This document shows, piece after piece, positions 63,736-64,000 of a stretch of 64,000 nucleotides of DNA; position 1 is the stretch's first letter, and the number at the start of each line of letters is the position of its first letter. The translations under genes were made by a program, and so were the position numbers. Origin of the DNA: Acidiflorens sp963841945 (lineage in GTDB: Bacteria; Acidobacteriota; Terriglobia; Terriglobales; Acidobacteriaceae); the NCBI GenBank assembly GCA_963841945.1, contig CAWJFC010000007.1, positions 62,001 through 126,000 on the forward strand, read 5' to 3'. The notes under the pieces are model-generated. The model was not told where the DNA came from, ran no database searches, and worked only from the letters and a program-made list of their open reading frames with translations.

Positions 63736-64000
63736 TCAAGGTGCGCATCCGAGGCTAGAAAGCTTCCGCCCTAATGTCAAACGTGCCGATTCCAGCGCGG
63801 CTTCATTCATTGTCCAGTCATGCCAGTTCGGATCATTATTTCCGGACGATGACAGCGAAACCATGACTTTCCTAACAAACATGGCTTGACCGCAGGCACC
63901 GCTCTTGAGCGCTCGAATGTATTCATAGTCCTGCACGCCGTCGCGCAGATACTTGAGCCGCATAGAAGGGGCCACACCTTGGTAGCTCTTCACACTTTGC
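63736..64000 (-). CDS. C-terminus of a DUF4091/glycoside-hydrolase-like protein, 5' end beyond the window
   Basis: The minus frame is open to the right edge and ends at 63736. MRLKYLRDGVQDYEYIRALKS is the typical ending of DUF4091 domains in carbohydrate-active proteins. It is 141 bases upstream of GH27 on the same strand and is probably part of the same carbohydrate operon or the gene just before it. Confidence 0.7.
   Translation of the reverse strand, partial: QSVKSYQGVAPSMRLKYLRDGVQDYEYIRALKSGACGQAMFVRKVMVSLSSSGNNDPNWHDWTMNEAALESARLTLGRKLSSLGCAP

Overview
The window reads as chromosomal DNA from a soil-type acidobacterium (Acidobacteriota, probably Terriglobia). This is inferred from gene content rather than a marker gene: MacB/FtsX-type permeases of the acidobacterial 'ADOP' kind, a sigma factor overlapping a giant Ser/Thr-kinase/TPR protein, CadC-like winged-helix/TPR regulators, a HAF-repeat protein and several small basic proteins that I associate with this phylum. 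No rRNA, tRNA, CRISPR array or intact mobile element was seen.

Layout. 1-6.2 kb (minus): a MacB-like ABC export operon (adaptor, ATPase, two permeases, the last cut by the window edge). 6.5-8.3 kb: a fused PlsC-like/OlsB-like acyltransferase. 8.5-15.1 kb (minus): ECF sigma factor, zinc-finger anti-sigma, an unknown 333-aa protein, a TPR/CHAT caspase-like protease (frameshifted) and an exported HtrA protease (frameshifted in its signal peptide). 15.5-18.1 kb: a small membrane protein and a 694-aa protein with extraordinary Trp/Cys clusters. 18.5-19.9 kb: a four-gene overlapping operon with an RRM RNA-binding protein. 20.6 kb: an MXKDX repeat protein.

21.0-32.8 kb is the most coherent region. 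A B12-binding MerR regulator of the CarH/LitR photoreceptor type (28556-29473) is divergent from a tight minus-strand operon (desaturase, FAD amine oxidase, DUF1365, cyclopropane-synthase-like methyltransferase, peroxiredoxin). MsrA, MsrB and an ECF sigma/anti-sigma pair follow on the same strand. DUF2062, S41 peptidase, DUF2177 and DUF1295 genes lie on the other side. Two face-to-face promoters flank a 13-bp palindrome between the divergent genes. I read this as a light/photo-oxidative-stress locus for membrane lipid remodelling and envelope repair.

32.9-37.7 kb is a decaying stretch: an SDR fragment, a frameshifted stress protein, an acidic protein with an in-frame stop, a frameshifted mannose-6-phosphate isomerase and a GH130 gene with a stop and a lost 3' end, interspersed with intact small genes. 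37.7-41.9 kb: sigma factor plus Ser/Thr kinase/TPR. 42.3-42.9 kb: a tyrosine-integrase remnant. 43-47.4 kb: HAF-repeat protein, a small CxxC protein and a winged-helix/TPR regulator.

47.7-57.4 kb: an outer-membrane protein, a pyruvate/indolepyruvate decarboxylase, a frameshifted unknown gene, a second outer-membrane protein and a pseudo-receiver, all beside a two-component pair (LuxR-type regulator with an extra N-terminal domain, and a beta-propeller histidine kinase). A near-identical inverted repeat occurs twice in this locus. 57.9-64 kb (minus): a carbohydrate operon with the C-terminus of a DUF4091-like protein, GH27, GH20, a class-III aminotransferase and a DMT transporter.

At least six genes carry apparent single-base indels and two more carry in-frame stops, so either several genes are truly decaying or the sequence contains indel errors. 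Read data would be needed to tell these apart.
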